From: Gigantopelta aegis
Lineage: Eukaryota; Mollusca; Gastropoda; Neomphalida; Peltospiridae
Assembly (NCBI RefSeq): GCF_016097555.1
Contig: NC_054702.1
Coordinates: 83,170,124 to 83,234,123 of the forward strand
Direction of reading: 5' to 3'
Length of the DNA stretch: 64,000 nucleotides
Shown here piece after piece: positions 1 to 19,000 of this stretch. Position 1 is the stretch's first letter. Every line of letters starts with the position of its first letter. The notes beneath the pieces are model-generated. The model was not told the origin of the DNA. It saw only the letters and a program-made list of their open reading frames with translations, and ran no database searches. Position numbers and translations under genes: made by a program.

Positions 1-476
1 TCTATTACAATTCACTGTAGGAAATGTATGGAGAAATAATTTCCACTTGCAGGTTTCGTATCTTGCTTCATAATCTTTCTGTATTCTTGTCCATCAACTC
101 TATTGCTATATTTAAAAAAAACATTTTAAAAAAGGAATTAAATATTCAAAGCACGGAACAATATTTAATTTTGTTTGAATATCCTTAATTCCTTTCTTCG
201 AGTTCAAAGTGGTGAACGAAAACATAACTCTCTACTTTTGTTATTATCATTTGTGATGGATCTAGTGGTGAAGCTTCTACTAATTCATCATAACTTTTAA
301 TTTTGTGAATGGATTGTGGAAATAAAGGATAGAGCACCACACTTCACACTTCAGTAAAGCTTTCTTTATTATTGATATCAGTATGAGTAGTAATAAAGGC
401 GTATATGCTTGGTCGAACGATGTATAGTCAACACTCAACCACTACACATTTAAAAAAACAAAAAACCCCACTATAA
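1..476. other. gene-free AT-rich sequence
   Basis: No open frame, RNA gene or recognisable repeat could be supported here. It lies downstream of claudin-like gene A, which is on the minus strand, and could hold part of its 3' untranslated region or plain intergenic DNA. Confidence 0.5.
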
Positions 477-480
477 TTAA

Positions 481-842
481 AGGGACATTCCTGAGTTTGC
501 TGCAATTTTTAAGATGTTATCGACTAACAGAGACTTTTTAACGATTGTAATTACATATCAAATATATTTTTCTGCATAAAATATTAGTGGCTGTACATTA
601 AACGTGTTTCTGATCGTTCTAATATTTGTACTATGTTAAATTTCATTTTATTTCCTAAAAAATTGTTTTTCCCGTACGTACGAAATTATTTGAAGACAAA
701 ATCTAGTTTGGGCTTCTTACAAATATTAAGACGACCAGAAACACATTGAATATACAGACACTGTTATTCTAAACAAGAAAAACGTAGAAATATTTTATTA
801 GTCGGAAACATCTTACAATGCAGCAAACTCAGGAATGTCCCT
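481..842. mobile_element. TTAA-flanked MITE, copy 1
   Basis: A 362-bp non-coding element with terminal inverted repeats of about 40 bp. The left end reads AGGGACATTCCTGAGTTTGC and the right end is its reverse complement. It is flanked by TTAA on both sides (477-480 and 843-846), the target duplication typical of piggyBac-type insertion. A second copy at 9,288-9,653 lies in the opposite orientation. No transposase is encoded, so it must have been moved in trans. Confidence 0.8.
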
Positions 843-846
843 TTAA

Positions 847-1939
847 GCGGACATTATATTCATAACAAAACAGTGTTTATCAAAAACGTTTATTTTTAAT
901 AGAGTTTTAAATACACATTTAGAAGACTACTATTAGTTGTACATTTTATAAAGACTACCGAGAACATCAGCTGACTTGCCAGTGCGAGCTAACTTGAGAC
1001 AATGTGGTATGGATTGTAGCTGTATCATATTTAACAAGATAAAAACACATGTTTAGCTTTTGAAGACAAATCATTATAAAAAGACAATATTTTCTCTACT
1101 GCCATGCCCCAGGAAAAAAAGAAAAAAAGAAGACGTAAACTTAAAAACAATACTGTTTAGGTGGTACAATTTTTATAATTTATTCCATGATAGAGTATAT
1201 ATATTCAAAACTTTTGATGAGGCACCAATTATCCAACTTAAACTGTCCACCATTAATTATTTTATTGGCGGCTAAAACTGATTTAAATTAAATACAGAAA
1301 CGTAAATACACGTTATGAAATAACTCTTCAAATAAAAACTTAGAAAGAAACACTCAAAGCAAAAGAAAGGAAAGAAAAATAAATAAATAAATAGTTTTTA
1401 TCTTAACCGAGACAGCGCATTACTCCCAATTAATGAGAAATTCTGCACCTTCATATAGGCCTAGTAAAAGTAATATTTATTTACTTTCGTTTGTATTATC
1501 AATTATAACAGCGGCAGGTCTCTTGTTTCTGTCATACAGATAATAACTTGAATACCTGGAATGACGAATTAATAAGCCCTAGCCATGGTGGTGAGTAATG
1601 AGTTATTGAAATACTGTTTAAATATAGTTTACACTTCACTGTGTAATGATCGCAAAAAAAACTTAACACGAATTGTCAACAACAGCCAAATATTGAATAT
1701 TTATTGTTATATGCAGTTCGAAAATGCCATTTTGAAAGTAGTCTCTGTTGCTATATATAATAAAGATTCTAGACGGTTGCAAAATGGCGCTTTAATACCA
1801 CTTTAATGCCTATGCTGTAATAGTCCTCGACTCCCATTAGACTGGAAAGTAAGTGGCAATATTATTTACAGAATGCAACTTTGGAATCACTCATAAAGTT
1901 TTCTTCATTTAGTTACAAGAATTTTTCTCCGTCGTGTAT
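847..1939. other. 3' flank of claudin-like gene A
   Basis: AT-rich sequence after the stop of the minus-strand gene. It probably contains that gene's 3' untranslated region. A minus-strand AATAAA hexamer lies at 1,476-1,481, but the base composition makes chance hexamers likely. The short open frames on the plus strand have no recognisable domain. Confidence 0.4.
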
Positions 1940-8301
<6,362 letters not shown>

Positions 8302-8372
8302 GATGAAAGCTGTTGTGTCACTGCGGCAAATTATGTTCTCCGACTCCCCGGTTTGTTTGGAGATACCCTCCA

Positions 8373-8380
8373 CTTTTATA
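8373..8380 (-). promoter_or_regulatory. candidate TATA box of claudin-like gene A
   Basis: TATAAAAG on the minus strand, 72 bp upstream of the proposed ATG at 8,301. That leaves room for a leader of about 40 nt. The second first-exon copy has no match. Position and sequence are the only evidence. Confidence 0.4.
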
Positions 8381-9283
8381 GGTCTCAGTTGCTACAACAA
8401 GGTGCAAGGAATAACAAAAACATCTCCAACACACATCCCCATACAAAACGTGTCATTTATTCATTTATCGTTTGAATGGTGAACAACAGCATAACGGGTT
8501 CGACCGCGACACCTACGGCTTAGCCTGTCCATTGTCAAATTAGAAAAACGCTAATTTGTATACAAAGTGGCTAATACAATTTTCTTTAACTTAACCACAT
8601 TTTAATAATGTTCAAGGATAAATTCTATATATCTAAAAATTGGCTAAAGCAAAAGTTGTTCCAGTGTGAGTGCTGGACATCACTACAAAGGTCCAATTAT
8701 TTATTACTACTTTGTCCAATGACGTAGTAGCAATCATGCGAGACATAGATCTATGGAAATGATAACGGGGCATTTTACACACACAAACATTAACCAGTCC
8801 CACCTAACAATCAGCATAATACTAAAGCTACCCACTCATAAAAAAGATTTTGTGTGCCTCTCCCAAAATTATAAAACTAGTGACGCCAATAAGATACGGT
8901 AATAAAAACACAAGGTGTAGGCTACATTATGGACAGGATCCATATGGAAAACGTTCGATGAGTCGCAGCAAGCCACGTAACTAATACACATGCCACGTAG
9001 CTAATAAGAGAGTTGAGAACATTCTAAGAAATGAACCGCGCATGACATAGGTTTTAGCATGCTGGGTTTCAAGGCACCTGTACACAAGTCTGTTGTTGAC
9101 ATGGCTGCGATGCATTACTGTAGCTGTGAACTCATTGTCTGGCAAACATTATGTAAATGATAATGAGATTACTTCTGCTATGGATGACGTTTTACACCAC
9201 CATGAGGAAGTTTTCTACACCAGTGGGATCCAAGCATTCTAACATTGTTGGATCTCCAAGAGGATTACGTTGAAAAATAATTA
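8381..9283. other. 5' flank of claudin-like gene A
   Basis: No gene. Positions 8,500-8,675 are similar to 35,480-35,665, sharing phrases such as ccagtgtgag and nearby tcaaattag, and so look like an old dispersed repeat. The rest is anonymous. Confidence 0.45.
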
Positions 9284-9287
9284 TTAA

Positions 9288-9653
9288 AGGAACATTCCTG
9301 AGTTTGCTGCATTGTAAGATGTTTCCGACTAATAAAATATTTCTACGATTATTTAAATTTACATATTAAATATATTTTCTTGTTTAGAATACCAGTGTCT
9401 ATATATTCAATGTGTTTCTGGTCGTCTTAATATTTTTAAGAAACCCAAACTGGATTTTGTCTTCAAAAATATACTTTAGGAACTAAAATGAAAGTTAACC
9501 TAGTACAAATATTAGAACGATCAGAAACACGTTTAATATACAGCCACTAATATTTTATGCAGAAAACTATATTTGATATGTAATTACAATCGTTAAAAAG
9601 TCTCTGTCAGTCGACAACATCTTAAAAATTGCAGCAAACTCAGGAATGTCCCT
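9288..9653. mobile_element. TTAA-flanked MITE, copy 2
   Basis: Same family as 481-842, in opposite orientation. Inverted ends contain CATTCCTGAGTTTGCTGCA, with TTAA at 9,284-9,287 and 9,654-9,657. It is 366 bp long and non-coding. The two copies bracket claudin-like gene A. Confidence 0.8.
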
Positions 9654-9657
9654 TTAA

Positions 9658-10235
9658 CCAACTCCATCAACGCAGTCCCTCATAGTTAGGCTCTGAACTT
9701 TTCAGCGACCCATCATGATTTTATCATTTCCTATCTCTATATAACTGATATATACTTATCATTGCATTGTGTTAGCCAAGACAGTTTATCCCCCCATATC
9801 ATGGCAAGTCCTAGTATACTAGTATGCTTCGGTTATACCTGTAAATGATCGTCCATCATCAATTGAACATAGTAGCTATATATTCACAGGATTGAAATAA
9901 CAACAAAAGGATTGCTGCCAACAAAAATACTTTATTTGTGAAAATACACCACCGAGTAACCAATGATCTAATGATGTAAATACAGTAGATTGTGCCTCTT
10001 AAACATGTATTCAACCAGTTCACTTTCATTCTTCTCATAACATTGTGTAAGGTTGCTTTTTAGTGCAGCGGATGTTCGAGAATTTGTCCCATGAGACTTA
10101 TATGGTAACTGAGCTGTTAAATAACCACATTTCGCATTCAAAAAGGATATGTTTTGTTGATAAGCTACACCGAATTAGTTGCATAATTTCAAGGTGATTC
10201 TTCTGATTTCAGTTCAAATGACAGAGCTACTAGCT
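9658..10235. other. gene-free sequence
   Basis: Nothing recognisable on either strand. Confidence 0.5.
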
Positions 10236-10468
10236 GGGGGGGGGGGGGGGGGGGGGGGGGGGGGGCGCTTTACCACTGGGCTACGTCCCGTCCTTCTGTG
10301 GAAAAGGGAAAAGTGCCTATTAAAGATTCCTTGCTACTAACGGAAAAATGTAGCGGGTTTCCTCTGATGACTAAATGTCAGAATTACCAAATATTTGACA
10401 TCTAATAGCCGATAATTAATTAATCAATGTCCTCTAGTGGTGTTGTTAAACAAAACAAACACACAAAC
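10236..10468. mobile_element. rearranged SINE with inverted head
   Basis: Thirty G residues (10,236-10,265) lead into a minus-strand SINE head (gcgctttaccactgggctac). Directly after it comes a plus-strand SINE body and tail A (cctctgatgac to gttaaacaaaacaaac). Head and body therefore point in opposite directions, which suggests two abutting insertions or a local inversion. Confidence 0.6.
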
Positions 10469-10876
10469 AAATCATTATCCAAGGCTATATACCCCGCTGC
10501 TGTGTATATAGCCACTTTATGTTAAGTGCTGCAGTAGGGCACCCTGAATGGATGGAATGATTTCCACTGTATTCCCGTAAATTCCTGATCCGACGCAGAA
10601 AAAAAAAATAATCATGCAGCAACACCAATTTAAGTACAGTACATATATCTTTAAAATATAGTATAGTATGAGCTATGTTGGTGTAAGAAATCTAAACTGG
10701 TACTTATTTGAGTGATATACAGCATAAAAGTATTCACGAATGGTGCCCTTTATTTTACCTTCAAAATCAGGGAAAATGGTCCTCTTGAGATGTCCATCAT
10801 CATTGGGATGGTCATGTTTATGAAAAACACTATGTATCAACCACCTGACATTGATTCTCGATTGTCAAAACGACCT

Positions 10877-10882
<6 letters not shown>
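10469..10882. other. gene-free sequence
   Basis: No supported gene or repeat. A 102-aa open frame from 10,712 ends in the adjacent CT array and is not credible. Confidence 0.5.

Positions 10883-10960
<78 letters not shown>
10883..10960. repeat. (CT)n microsatellite
   Basis: About 39 perfect CT units. Confidence 0.97.
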
Positions 10961-10962
<2 letters not shown>

Positions 10963-11521
10963 ATCTCAAATGCACAAGCACATTTTGCTTGTCATAAGAA
11001 AGTTGATCGAAGTGCTTTAAAAACATCAAACATAAGAAACATTTTCGACCCTTTTTGGGGTTAAAACTTTGAACCACCCACCCATAATATTTAAAGAAAC
11101 AAAACAGTAAAGCTATTCTGTTTGTCGAGATTTTATTGCTAGAGTTTAACATTTCCGTTCTTGAAAAATCACGTGAATATGAAGTTGGTTTGGTATCATG
11201 ATTAAACAATGTCAGTGCGACAAGTAAGAAAAACAATCTTCCTGTTAATATTTCATAAGAAGAGTGGGAGAGGATGGGTGGGATATTATATAGACGGGGA
11301 TCAAAGGTTTGGTACAGTGGGGAGCTTGAGGGTGTATGCTAATTAATGTTGTGAAGCTTTGCGAACGTACATTGTATATGGTGTCGTGTGTTATTAGCCT
11401 GCTGACTAACATTACCATTGATTTTATTGGCCTTCGCAGGCAATTTAATTTGAAAACTATCAATTTAAACCCTGGTAGCTCAGCAGTGTTCCCATCTAGC
11501 CCATATTATAAAATATATAGG
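10961..11521. other. gene-free sequence
   Basis: Short open frames on both strands overlap each other without domains or splice logic. Nothing is supported. Confidence 0.5.
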
Positions 11522-11845
11522 GGCGGAACATAGCTCAGTAGTGAAGCGTTCGCCTGCTGCCTGGTCGGTCTAGGATCAATCCCCATCGGTGAGCCAATTG
11601 AATTATTTCTTGTTTCAGCCATTGCTTCACAACTGTTGTAGCAAAGGCCGTGGTGTGTATTATCCTGTGTGTGGGATTGTGCATATAAAGGAACCCTTGC
11701 TAGTAATGGTAAAGACTAGATCATGGAGTGGTGACAGTAAGTTTCCCCTCACCCCTTCATTATCCGTGTTCCCTTTCGGATGCCATATTTATAACCGAAT
11801 ACTTAAATGTGTCGAGTGCCTTGTTAAATAAAGGAAGGAAGGAAG
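11522..11845 (+). mobile_element. SINE (head I, tail B)
   Basis: The tRNA-like head has an A-box region (catagctcagtagtgaagcg) and a B-box-like ggatcaatcc. The shared body follows, and the tail reads gtcgagtgccttgttaaataaa and ends in (GGAA)n. It is the first of three SINEs in a row. Confidence 0.8.
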
Positions 11846-12152
11846 GAAATGTTTTATTTCATGACGCACTCAACACATTTTTTTTACGGTTATATTTCGT
11901 CAGACATATGGTTAAGGACCACATAGATATTGAGAGAGGAAACCAGCTGTCGCCACTTTATAGGCTATTCTTTTCGATTAGCAGCAAGAGATCTTTCATA
12001 TCCATCATCCCACAGACAGGGTAGTACATATGCCAGTCGTGGTGCACTAGCTGGAACGAGAAATAGCCCAATGGGATTACCGACAGGGATCGATCCTAGA
12101 CCGACCGCGGATCTAGCGAGTACTTTACCACTGGGCTACGTCCCGCCCCCTG
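11846..12152 (-). mobile_element. SINE (head I, tail B), reverse orientation
   Basis: Starts at the tail (atgttttatttcatgacg) and ends at the head (ctgggctacgtcccgcccc). It lies tail to tail with the preceding SINE across the GGAA repeat. Confidence 0.8.
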
Positions 12153-12175
12153 TTAAATAAAGACATTTTTTGTCT

Positions 12176-12460
12176 TTCAAAATCGTTGAGCGCTCGCTTG
12201 ATGTGCGGTCGGTCTAGGATCGATCCCCGTCGGTGGGCCCTTTGGGTTATTTCGTGTTTCAACCGGTACATCACGACTGGTATATCAAAGGCCGTGGTAT
12301 GTGCTGACCTGTATGTGGAATGGTGCATATAAAAGATCCCTTGCTACTAATGGAAAAATGTAGCGGGATTCCTCTAATGACTCAGTCCAAAAATTAACAA
12401 ATGTTTGACATCCATTAATAAGTCGATGTGATCTAGTGGTGTCGTTAAACAAAAACAAAC
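12176..12460 (+). mobile_element. SINE (head I, tail A)
   Basis: The first bases of the head are missing or diverged; gagcgctcgcttgatg and ggatcgatccccgtcgg are clear. The body is followed by tail A (gatctagtggtgtcgttaaa). Confidence 0.8.
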
Positions 12461-13467
12461 TTTTTGTTTCAAAATCTGTTTGAACTGAATATTTTGCACG
12501 TGAAATACAGTACTCGACGGTTGACTGTAAACCAAGGTTATCTAACTTCTAATTGCAGTTCAATGTATTTTAACCATCAACGAGAAATGGGACTTCAGAA
12601 TTTGTTACTTTGGACATAATAGCCATTTCTGCAGATGAGGTGAATTCCTAGATATCCCGTTGTTTGTTTTAACTCAAAGCAATGTATTGGCGCAAATTGT
12701 GTTGCTGGGATTTGTAAAAACGCTTTTAAAATATGTTCTGTTTACTCTGTAGGATGATAGACAATCTGGAACTCGAACATTAAGCATTTACTCGTAAATC
12801 TATAGGCTTTGAAAATCTTGAAATGCGCACACACTCACACACACAAACGCACGCGTGCGCGCTGTCCTCGCACGCATGCACACACGCACGCTCGTACGGA
12901 CGCACACACACACACACACACACTTTGTTCAGAAACAAAAAACTTTGACCATCATATATGTGTTCATAGTATTTATTCAGAATGGAATCACAATTTACAA
13001 AGTTGATTGGAGTCTAATGTATATCGTTTTTTTAAATAATAAAAAAAATAATAACAATAATAATAAAAAAATAAATAATAAAAATAAAAATAAAAAACAT
13101 GTATCATTTCATTGGCTTGGTGAATGGAATCTTCGATAATTCATTGTAAAATAACAACAATGAATTTTCGCATTCTTCGACTTTTCAATTATTCGCAGCT
13201 TTTCTTGGTCCTGTATTCAATCATTTGTTACGCCAGTGCCTCAAAAACGTAGTAAACATACATGTATTATTATAAAGATTTTTTAATGCCAAAAATAATT
13301 GATAATAAAACATGAAACTTTCAATACGAGTTCATATATCGAATTTTAACAACTAATACTTATTTATAAATATATGAATCATTACAACCTATACATTTTC
13401 CCGACGTCATTACATGGTAAATGTGTGCATTGATTTGAAATGAAAACTGGTCAAAAATGATATAAAC
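12461..13467. other. gene-free sequence with a CA/CG-rich patch
   Basis: No gene. An ACAC/ACGC-rich simple sequence lies at 12,828-12,923, and an A-rich AAT/AAAT stretch at about 13,028-13,098. Open frames over these are compositional. Confidence 0.6.
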
Positions 13468-13907
13468 ATATGTGTGGTTTTACTAGTATTAAATGAAATT
13501 ATGTTTTTAATTATGTGTGATTTTACTTGTCAATCGAAATAAAAGTAAGCTATGCTTTTAAATCTGTGGTTTTAGTTATCAATCCAAATGAAAGTATACT
13601 TTTAAATATGTGGTTTTACTTATCAATCCAAATGAAAGTATACTTTTAAATATGTGGTTTTACTTATCAATTCAAATGTAAGTATGTTTTTAAATCTGTG
13701 GTTTTACTTGTCAATCCAAATGAAAGTATGCTTTTAAATCTGTGGTTTTACTTGTCAATTCAAATGAAAGTATGCTTTTAAATCTGTGGTTTTACTTGTC
13801 AATCCAAATGAAAGTATGCGTTTAAATCTGTGGTTTTAGTTATCAATCCAAATGAAAGTATACTTTTAAATCTGTGGTTTTACTTGTCAATCCAAATGAA
13901 ACTGTTT
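13468..13907. repeat. 44-bp minisatellite, about 10 units
   Basis: Each unit begins GTGGTTTTACTTGTCAATCC and ends in a TTTTAAATCT-like stretch. Unit length is 44 bp with small changes, and the two leftmost units and the last are more diverged. There are no unique spacers, so this is a direct tandem array. Confidence 0.9.
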
Positions 13908-14698
13908 TAAACCATGTATGTGCAATAAGCAAACATACATATACAGCTGTAAATACGCTAATAGGAAACCAAATATTCTTGTCTTTGTTATAATTAATTT
14001 TAATTAAAAAAAATTAAGACAATGAAGACTATTTTCAATTAAAATGAGATACTCTTCAACTGCCACTGTGGGGAGCAGGTAAACCGTCACTGCTGAAACT
14101 CAGTTACGTCATCTAAAATATCGTCGCCAAATGTTGATGATTCTTTTATCCTAGTTTATGACGCTCATATTACATTTCTGACACGCCACACATCTTCCTA
14201 AACACTAAAACACTTCAACGATGTGGACAGTCGTCTGTTGGAATAACAAGCTAAGTAACGGAACCAGTCCCGTGGCCAGCGTTTTGGTTGGTTAAAGAAT
14301 ATCTGATTTCCGGCCAAACAAACGTTGCAATTTAAAACAATGATTATTGTGAAGACAGTTGAAACTCAAAGCAGAGACTACTGATGATGAATATGTTTGC
14401 ATCAACCAGGGCTCAGAGAAAGGACACATGTATTGTTAAAATGTAGCATGTTGTACATTTTTTTATTTTGGGGGTCTCTCAGATGATATTTTATGCATTT
14501 TAAATGATACACAGATCATACTCTGGATCAAGGAAATAAAGCAATATGAACTGGTGCTGGCAGTTCAGAGTCGTCTGTTCTAATCAGTCACTTGATTAAC
14601 GTTAATAACATTTTTGGTAAAACAAATTCCGGAAAAATAATTCCTTTAGGTTGATCTCCCTGTTGGTTCGGTCTAACCAGTACACGTACGTGTACGAG
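13908..14698. other. 3' flank of claudin-like gene B
   Basis: Downstream of the stop of the minus-strand gene; likely contains its 3' untranslated region. No other feature was seen. Confidence 0.45.
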
Positions 14699-15992
14699 CT
14701 AACAAGGCTGTTGAGACTGTTGAGACTGTTGAGACACACCTCCTGTCTTGAGTCTTCCGTCCAGTAGTAGCAGCACCCCCACCACAAGCTCCAGCAGAAG
14801 GGCCACAACAGCAAAACCAAACGCATATCCAAGGTCAGGGTCGACAGCGTTACTCGTGTTCGGGTTAGTATAATAAGTGACTGAATCGAAAAATGCTCCA
14901 TATACGCCCACAGCTATCAACCAACACAGAGCTACAAAAAATGAAAATAAAGATGATAATAATAATTATTATTATTATAATAATACATAATTATAATGAT
15001 GATAATGATGATGACGACGACGACGACGATGATGATAATAAATGATGATGATGATGATAATAATGGCGGTGATGATGATAACACCAATAATGATGATTAG
15101 AATAATGATAATAATGACGATGATGATGATATTTGTAATATCGTACATGGTTCACTCATTTGGTCAGATTTTATTGCCACTCAATCTTCAAAGTCTTCGT
15201 CCATCGGTAAATGACTAACATGTCATATGGTCATGTTATACTAGTATCATCTGAAATACGATGACCGTATAGGAGAATAGTTTTACTCACCCACCCACTA
15301 ACTCACTGACTCATTTACCTATACCCACTCACTCACTCCATCCCCTTCACCCTGAGTCCATCCACCCACATTTCCCTCTCTAGGAGGTGCATGCATGCAT
15401 ATTAACTTAAAGTATTGTAATGTTCATGTTTTGTAGTTTGAAGACAAATGTTATAAAAAATCACCTGTAATAAAGCAGTAGATGGCATTAAATATGTTGA
15501 GATCCTTTAGTCCGTTGCATTTGCTAGAGAATATCTGAAGAGTGACGACCAACAATACCACATCTATTCCAACAAATCCAAACACGGCAAATGTCTGAGA
15601 AATGGCCATCCAAGCTACAAAATAAAAAGTTTTTAAATTTTAAATATTATTAGGAAGAACATATCTTGCAGTAAAAAAATTAAGTTCTACTTGTCCTACT
15701 ATTAATACTGAAACTACCACTACTAGGGGTTGGATTTAACTTAGTCGGTTGAGTGCTCGCTTAAGGTGTTTGCGTCGCAGGATCGAACCACCTCGGTAGT
15801 TCCATTCAACTAATTTGTTTTTTCTCGTTCCAACCAGTGCACCACAACTGGTCACAGGCCGTGGCATGTGACAAAATTTAGTGGGTTTCCTCTGATGACT
15901 ATGTGTCAGAATTACCAAATGTTTGACATCCAGTAGCCGATGATTAATTAATCAATGTGCTTCAGCGGTGTCGTTAAACAAAACAAACTTTA

Positions 15993-16050
<58 letters not shown>

Positions 16051-19000
16051 TTATTATTATTATTACTACTACTGCTACTATTACTATTATTATTACTACT
16101 ACTACTACTAAAATTACACTAACAATAATCTTTAACTTTATTAGAATAATGTTAAAAACCTAAATATTTAGTCAGAATAATATCATTTAAATACAGGTTC
16201 TAATGGTATCACCACTTGTTATAATATAACTGAGTTCACTAGGGTAGGTACTGGGTTCGTATCCCTGCTCCGGCTCTTACTCAGAACGAGCTGTAACAAG
16301 TTAAATGCACTAAAAAATTAATCATTAACCCACATAGACAGCCACACCCCGATTCCTTTTTATTGTGATCAGAAAAATGGAAATGTTGTATTTTAACACC
16401 TGAAATTGAAAATGTTCTCGACGGAACAAGCAGTTTCTGGCAGTTTGGGCCATTGCACTCCCAGTCCCCCCTCCCTTTAAGGCCCTGCTAGACAGCTGAA
16501 ATATGCGGCAGGAAACGTGCTTGAAAAGGTAAGTCACAGGGGATAACCGCATGCGGGTAACTGTAGTTACTCGCATCCAAGATGGCGGGGGACGCATATG
16601 ATGAGTATTAATCGATGTGAATGTCCATTCTTAACGGGCATTTTTGAGATGTCAATATACAGAGACTTCATGAAATATATAAAATATGCATTTTTGAAGC
16701 ATACGTTTAAAAAAAAATTGTATTTGGGAATTAGATAACGGACATCAAAAATCGCTATGATGTTGGTAACTGAAAGTGTCAACGTCATGAGGATGTGGGT
16801 ATCTGTTACGGTTGGATGAGGGTAACGGTTTGATGCAGAATGCCGTTCAAATCACAAATAATTCAAAATTGGGTGATTAATTACTTTAATCTGAATATAA
16901 AACGAAATGACTCGACGGTAATGTCATACTCTATTCTGTAATAATATAATATAGCTTTATGTCTTTATAGTCTTCTTGTATTAAATTTCAAGATTGAAAT
17001 AGTCCGACATATTACCCAAACTCTGAAAGATGAAAAGACAATTACCTCAAACGAAAATTTAATGTCAGATTATACCAAAATTAAAATTAAAATATACTCC
17101 CGATATTTTACTGAATCACACACGCATGCACGCTTTTCATTCAGTTATGTATTTTGTGTTGAACATCGAACTGCCCCGGCAAGGGAGAATAATATAATAA
17201 TAATATAATAATAATAATAATAGAGCTTACCTCGGCAGCAGCCACTTGTACGAAGCTGTCCAACGTCTTTAGATATGAGTGCTTCAACTAAACTTAGTTT
17301 TGCCAATTGATATAGTTATTAGCTGTGGAATTGGACCAAAAGACATTCGAACTACTGTCCTGTCAGTACAAATGCATGACCACTATACACATATCAAGGC
17401 ATCCGTATCCAACAAATTGCATAGGTTAGAGTCCAAGATCATTGTCTGAGAAACTTGATAGAAAGTAACTTGCCTTCGTGCCCCTCTTTTGAAGAAAACG
17501 TTTGCCTTGGTGCCCCTCCAAGTTCCAACTTGCTTTAGTGCCCTAATGTTTGTTATTAAACCAAAGGCAAAACTTGCCCCCCCCCCCCCCGTTATTCACA
17601 ATGGGGCCGTTCAAATGTTACGTAACGTTATTATGTCAAAATTAGACACCCTCCCTCCCCCTTTATTACACCGCGGTGGAAGAGGTACCCATGTGATATT
17701 TATCGTCTCTTTAGAGGTCATGAGGTGTCACACAGTACAACCCCGCATATATGTTAATCGAAAAGTGTGCACATGGTTCTTTCGATTCATATTTTCAAAT
17801 CGGAAAAATATTTGCTATATAATTAATGTTAGCAGCATAATTTAACAAAAAAATTAATAATTTTTTGAATATGTTTGTAATATTGTTTGTGTAAACTTCA
17901 TTGATGTGTGGTGTAGGAAAGCACAGTTTCAATGATAAATAGCTAAATGAAGTAGCCACAACATGACGTCATTTTTGTTCATTGGTGTGCGGTGTAATAA
18001 ATAAAATACAATACTCGCTCCCGTGTGAGACCGTTTATATTACAACTCGTGTGTAATATAAACGGTCCCACACGGGAACTCGTTTAGTATTCTCTATGTA
18101 ACACTCCGTAACGCTGGGTCATACGCCTCCAAAATATTACGTAACATTTGGAAACCCCACCCCACCCCTTCCATTCACAAACAAGTCATGCGATGGGTGT
18201 AATGTAATTTTAATGTACTCTTTTGCAATTTGGAAAAGCGCAGATATCGATTTCAACTCGATTTATAATCCTTATTGAGTGTATACATCTAGCTATAATT
18301 AACTAGGCCTAAAGAAGAAAAAAGAACTAATAATAAAAAGCAGTGCGCTACATAACGCTGCTAAATACACCCACCCATCCCCTGTAACGCCACATAATGT
18401 TTGGACCTACACCCCTCGAGCATTACGTAATATTTGAATGGCCCCAATGTGCATTTTGATGGTGTGTGTGAAAATAGTATTGGCTCGGGTGGAGGATGTA
18501 TCGCACAAATAGCACATGTAATAATCTGAAAAAGAAAATGAAGGGGAAAACATAAGAATGTTTTGTTTTACTGTTTCTAGACGCACAATGTCATGACGAT
18601 CATTAGTTATGAAGAGACAACTACAGCAGTTACTCTCATCCTACAGCTACGTTCATCACTGCAGTTACCCGCATCCCTTTTGTCAGATACCCACATCCCA
18701 TCTGAAGCTGACTAGACAGTTACCTACATCATCGCTTTGAAGTTACCTTCATCATGCCTAACTTTGTGATTTCATTATCAGCCGAATTACACAACTTATC
18801 CTTAGTGCATCGATTCAAAATATATTCATACTAAACCAACTGCCGATACGCTCTATTAAAATGTGAATGTAATGCTTAGAAATACGAAAATTCACATAGT
18901 TTAATACTCATCATGTGCGTCCTCCGCCATCTTGGATGCGAGTAACTACAGTTACTCGCATGCGGTTATCCCCTGTGAAAGTGCAGACGTCCATTTGGCC

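Larger units (their letters stand above)
16535..18977. mobile_element. 2.4-kb inverted-repeat transposon without transposase
   Basis: Terminal inverted repeats of 77 bp (16,535-16,611 and 18,901-18,977) differ at about three positions. They start CACAGGGGATAACCGCATGC. Inside each end is a cluster of variants of GTTAC(C/T)(C/T)(G/A)CATCC: a short left cluster at about 16,768-16,835 and at least six units at 18,625-18,770. A second inverted-repeat unit (17,602-18,446) occupies the middle. No open frame of transposase type is present. The target duplication is not clear, so the superfamily is left open. It lies in intron 1 of claudin-like gene B. Confidence 0.75.

Noticed and set aside
13468-13907. 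CRISPR-like direct repeats
   Set aside because: Units are contiguous with no unique spacers, and the context is animal DNA.
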